A stretch of 64,000 bases of DNA from Allobosea lupini (GTDB lineage Bacteria; Pseudomonadota; Alphaproteobacteria; Rhizobiales; Beijerinckiaceae): positions 248,001-312,000 of the forward strand of contig NZ_FOAN01000001.1 in NCBI RefSeq assembly GCF_900109525.1, in the 5' to 3' direction. Positions 62,098 through 64,000 of this stretch are shown piece by piece. The notes beneath the pieces were generated by a model, which worked only from the letters and a program-made list of their open reading frames with translations, did not search any database and was not told the DNA's origin. Position numbers and translations under genes: made by a program. The number at the start of each line of letters is the position of its first letter. The stretch's first letter is position 1.

Positions 62098-64000
62098 GCC
62101 TTCGTCCCGTTTACTTGTCGTGCGGCGGAATTCGCCGGGTGATTGCGTGCGTCTGGCCTGTCTTCGTCGGCCGGCGGCGGTCCGGTCTCGATGAACCAGA
62201 GCCTGATCCGGGCGCCGCGGGCGCCGTCGGGGCGGTCAAGCAACTCAATGCCGCCGCCATGATCCTCGAGGATCTTGCCGACGATGGCGAGGCCGAGCCC
62301 TGTGCCGCCGTCGCGGGTGGTCATGTAGGGCTCGAGCAGCTTCTGGCGCTGGTCGGCCGGCAAGCCCTTGCCGTTGTCGAGGATGTCGATGACGATCCGC
62401 CCGTCCTGTGTCCGTTCGAAACTGATCTCGATGCGGCCCTTGCCGCGCTCCTCGGCTGGCACCGCCTGGATCGCCTCGGTCGCGTTCTTGATGACGTTGG
62501 TCAGGGCCTGCGAGATCAGGCGCCGGTCGAAATGGGCCAGGACCGGCGCCTCCGGCAGGTTGTCGGTGATGTCGATCTCGGGATTGCCGACCCGCATCAG
62601 GAAGGTGACCTGCCTTGCCGTCTCGATGATGTCGTCCCGTGCCGGCGAGGGCTTGGGCATGCGGGCGAAGGATGAGAACTCGTCGACCATGCGGCGAATG
62701 TCCTCGACTTGGCGCACGATCGTCGCCGTGCACTGGTCGAAGATCTCCTTGTCGTCGACGATGACGCGGCCGAACTTGCGCCGGATCCGCTCGGCCGAGA
62801 GCTGGATCGGCGTCAGCGGGTTCTTGATCTCATGGGCGATGCGGCGGGCGACGTCGGCCCAGGCGGCTGTGCGCTGCGCCGAGACGAGATCGGTAATGTC
62901 GTCGAGCGTCACGACCAGCCCGGCACCAGCCCCCTCGCCTTCGCGCGTCGCGCGGATGTTGAGCATGCGCTCGCGGCCGCCACGGGTGATCGCTGCCTGG
63001 CTGGAGCTCAGGCGCTGGCGATTGCTCAGTGCCTCGGAGACGAAGCCGGCGATCTCGGGAACGACGCGCGCGACGGGTTCGCCGAGCAGCCGGCCGCCGG
63101 AGCCAAGCAGGGTCTCGGCCGAGCGGTTGCTGAGGGTGATGTGCCCGTCCTCGTCGATGCCGAGCACGCCCGAAGAGACGCCGGAGAGCACCGTCTCGGT
63201 GAATCGCCTGCGTCGGTCGATCACTTCGCTCGCCGTGACCAGCCCATCGCGCTGGCGGCGCAGTTCGGCGGTCATCTTGTTGAAGGTTTCGCCGAGATGG
63301 GCGAGATCCCCCTCCGCTCGTCGTATCGGCACCTGGACGTAGAAATTGCCGCTGGAGACCTGGTCGGTCGCGTGGATCATCCGCCGGATCGGGGCGACGA
63401 GGCCATTGGCGAAATTGAGGCCGAGCCAGATCGCCGAGAGCAGCAGGATCACCGAGATCAGCGCGTACATCGAAGCGAAGGCGACCTGCACGCCCTTCCG
63501 CCGCGCGTCGATGCCGAGATATTCGACCACGGCGCCGCGGGCGACGGCCGGGAACTCGACAGCGAGCGGATCGACCTCGCGGGCGACATAGAGGAAGGCG
63601 CCGTCATAGGTCGGCAGCTTCATCAGCGCGCCGAAGACCCGCCCCTCCGACGGTAATACGCAGATCGGCTCGGGTGAGCTCTGCGCGTCTTCGAATGCGT
63701 CGGCATTGGGCTTGTGGGCGTCGCGCAGCACGTCGATATTGGCGCGGACGACGACGGTGTCCGGCGGCTTCATGATCCAGACCACCGGCAGGCCGAGCGC
63801 CGTGGCCCGCGCCGTCAGAAAGGTCTCGAACCAGCGCCGATCAGCGTCGTAGGCGGTTTTCGCCCGCCCGAGATCATCGGCGAGCAACCTGATCTCGCGG
63901 CCGAGCGAACGGCATTGGCCGGTCGTGTAGGCGTCGGCGACCTCGACGGATTTGAAGATCACGTCGCGCATCCGGTCGGAGAACCAGGGCTCGAGACCGC
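62094..64000 (-). CDS. ntrY: Nitrogen regulation sensor kinase NtrY, 3' part (5' end outside window)
   Basis: The frame is open to the right edge, giving at least 635 residues; the N-terminal membrane helices are missing. The periplasmic sensor part (WFSDRMRDVIFKSVEVADAY) is followed by a membrane helix, HAMP (NGLVAPIRRMIHATDQVSSGNFYVQVP), a PAS domain (GVLGIDEDGHITLSNRSAETLLG), HisKA (RIAHEIKNPLTPIQLSAERIRR) and the ATPase domain (GTGLGLAIVGKILEDHGG). Partner of NtrX in nitrogen and envelope/redox control. Confidence 0.95.
   Translation of the reverse strand, partial: GLEPWFSDRMRDVIFKSVEVADAYTTGQCRSLGREIRLLADDLGRAKTAYDADRRWFETFLTARATALGLPVVWIMKPPDTVVVRANIDVLRDAHKPNADAFEDAQSSPEPICVLPSEGRVFGALMKLPTYDGAFLYVAREVDPLAVEFPAVARGAVVEYLGIDARRKGVQVAFASMYALISVILLLSAIWLGLNFANGLVAPIRRMIHATDQVSSGNFYVQVPIRRAEGDLAHLGETFNKMTAELRRQRDGLVTASEVIDRRRRFTETVLSGVSSGVLGIDEDGHITLSNRSAETLLGSGGRLLGEPVARVVPEIAGFVSEALSNRQRLSSSQAAITRGGRERMLNIRATREGEGAGAGLVVTLDDITDLVSAQRTAAWADVARRIAHEIKNPLTPIQLSAERIRRKFGRVIVDDKEIFDQCTATIVRQVEDIRRMVDEFSSFARMPKPSPARDDIIETARQVTFLMRVGNPEIDITDNLPEAPVLAHFDRRLISQALTNVIKNATEAIQAVPAEERGKGRIEISFERTQDGRIVIDILDNGKGLPADQRQKLLEPYMTTRDGGTGLGLAIVGKILEDHGGGIELLDRPDGARGARIRLWFIETGPPPADEDRPDARNHPANSAARQVNGTKA

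Overview
The window is a compact, high-GC chromosomal segment of an alphaproteobacterium, most likely in the order Hyphomicrobiales (Rhizobiales). I would tentatively say Bosea- or Methylobacterium-like. The order is supported by the ntrY-ntrX-hfq-hflX chain, the DUF2849-sulfite reductase-DUF934 operon, a DUF2865 protein, a DUF2934 protein and two kinds of dispersed palindromic intergenic repeat. I see no phage, plasmid, insertion sequence or CRISPR, so this reads as core genome with scattered accessory cassettes.

Layout. 1-2.6 kb: the start of a Bug/TctC periplasmic binding protein, a 0.5 kb gap, a VOC protein and an MFS carrier. 2.7-10.2 kb: a minus-strand housekeeping run (rlpA, dacF-like carboxypeptidase, tmk, holB, metG, tatD, MBL hydrolase) with tight or overlapping junctions. 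10.6-13.7 kb: tRNA-Ser(UGA) and small accessory genes (AhpD-like, DUF2934, GNAT, thioesterase, GFA). 13.5-21.9 kb: a complete kdp potassium locus. Before kdpA there are three tiny membrane-protein genes: a 53-residue protein with two membrane segments, a 27-residue KdpF-like leader and kdpF. Then come kdpA, B, C, D and E.

22.2-31.9 kb is a sulfur-assimilation island: DUF2849, sulfite reductase, DUF934, a 58-residue membrane protein, cysG, the sulfate ABC importer (sbp, cysT, cysW, cysA), an OsmC protein and a two-domain sulfurtransferase. The parts fit together as sulfate uptake, sulfite reduction, siroheme supply and sulfane-sulfur handling. No sulfate-activation or PAPS/APS reductase gene is present here. 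31.9-33.9 kb: a LysR regulator divergent from a cupin-DUF4865 pair. 34-43.4 kb: rimO, an orphan membrane protein, a quinone oxidoreductase, a UbiH-like monooxygenase, a CoA-transferase, an AEC transporter, a GT-C-like membrane protein and tRNA-Glu(UUC).

43.5-54.3 kb: recJ, a DHA2-type drug exporter, a small secreted Cys/Met-rich protein, guaB, a MAPEG protein and a two-gene RND efflux system. 54.4-58.9 kb: a DUF2865 protein, a citrate-lyase-like aldolase preceded by a striking tandem CCTAGGAT palindrome, hspQ and a phytoene-desaturase-like oxidoreductase. 58.9-64 kb: hflX, hfq (with a leader hairpin), ntrX and a partial ntrY on the minus strand.

The candidates most worth following up are the small proteins of the kdp and cys operons, several perfect inverted repeats placed like operators, and the hfq leader hairpin. 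All functional names come from motif recognition by eye; no database search was run.
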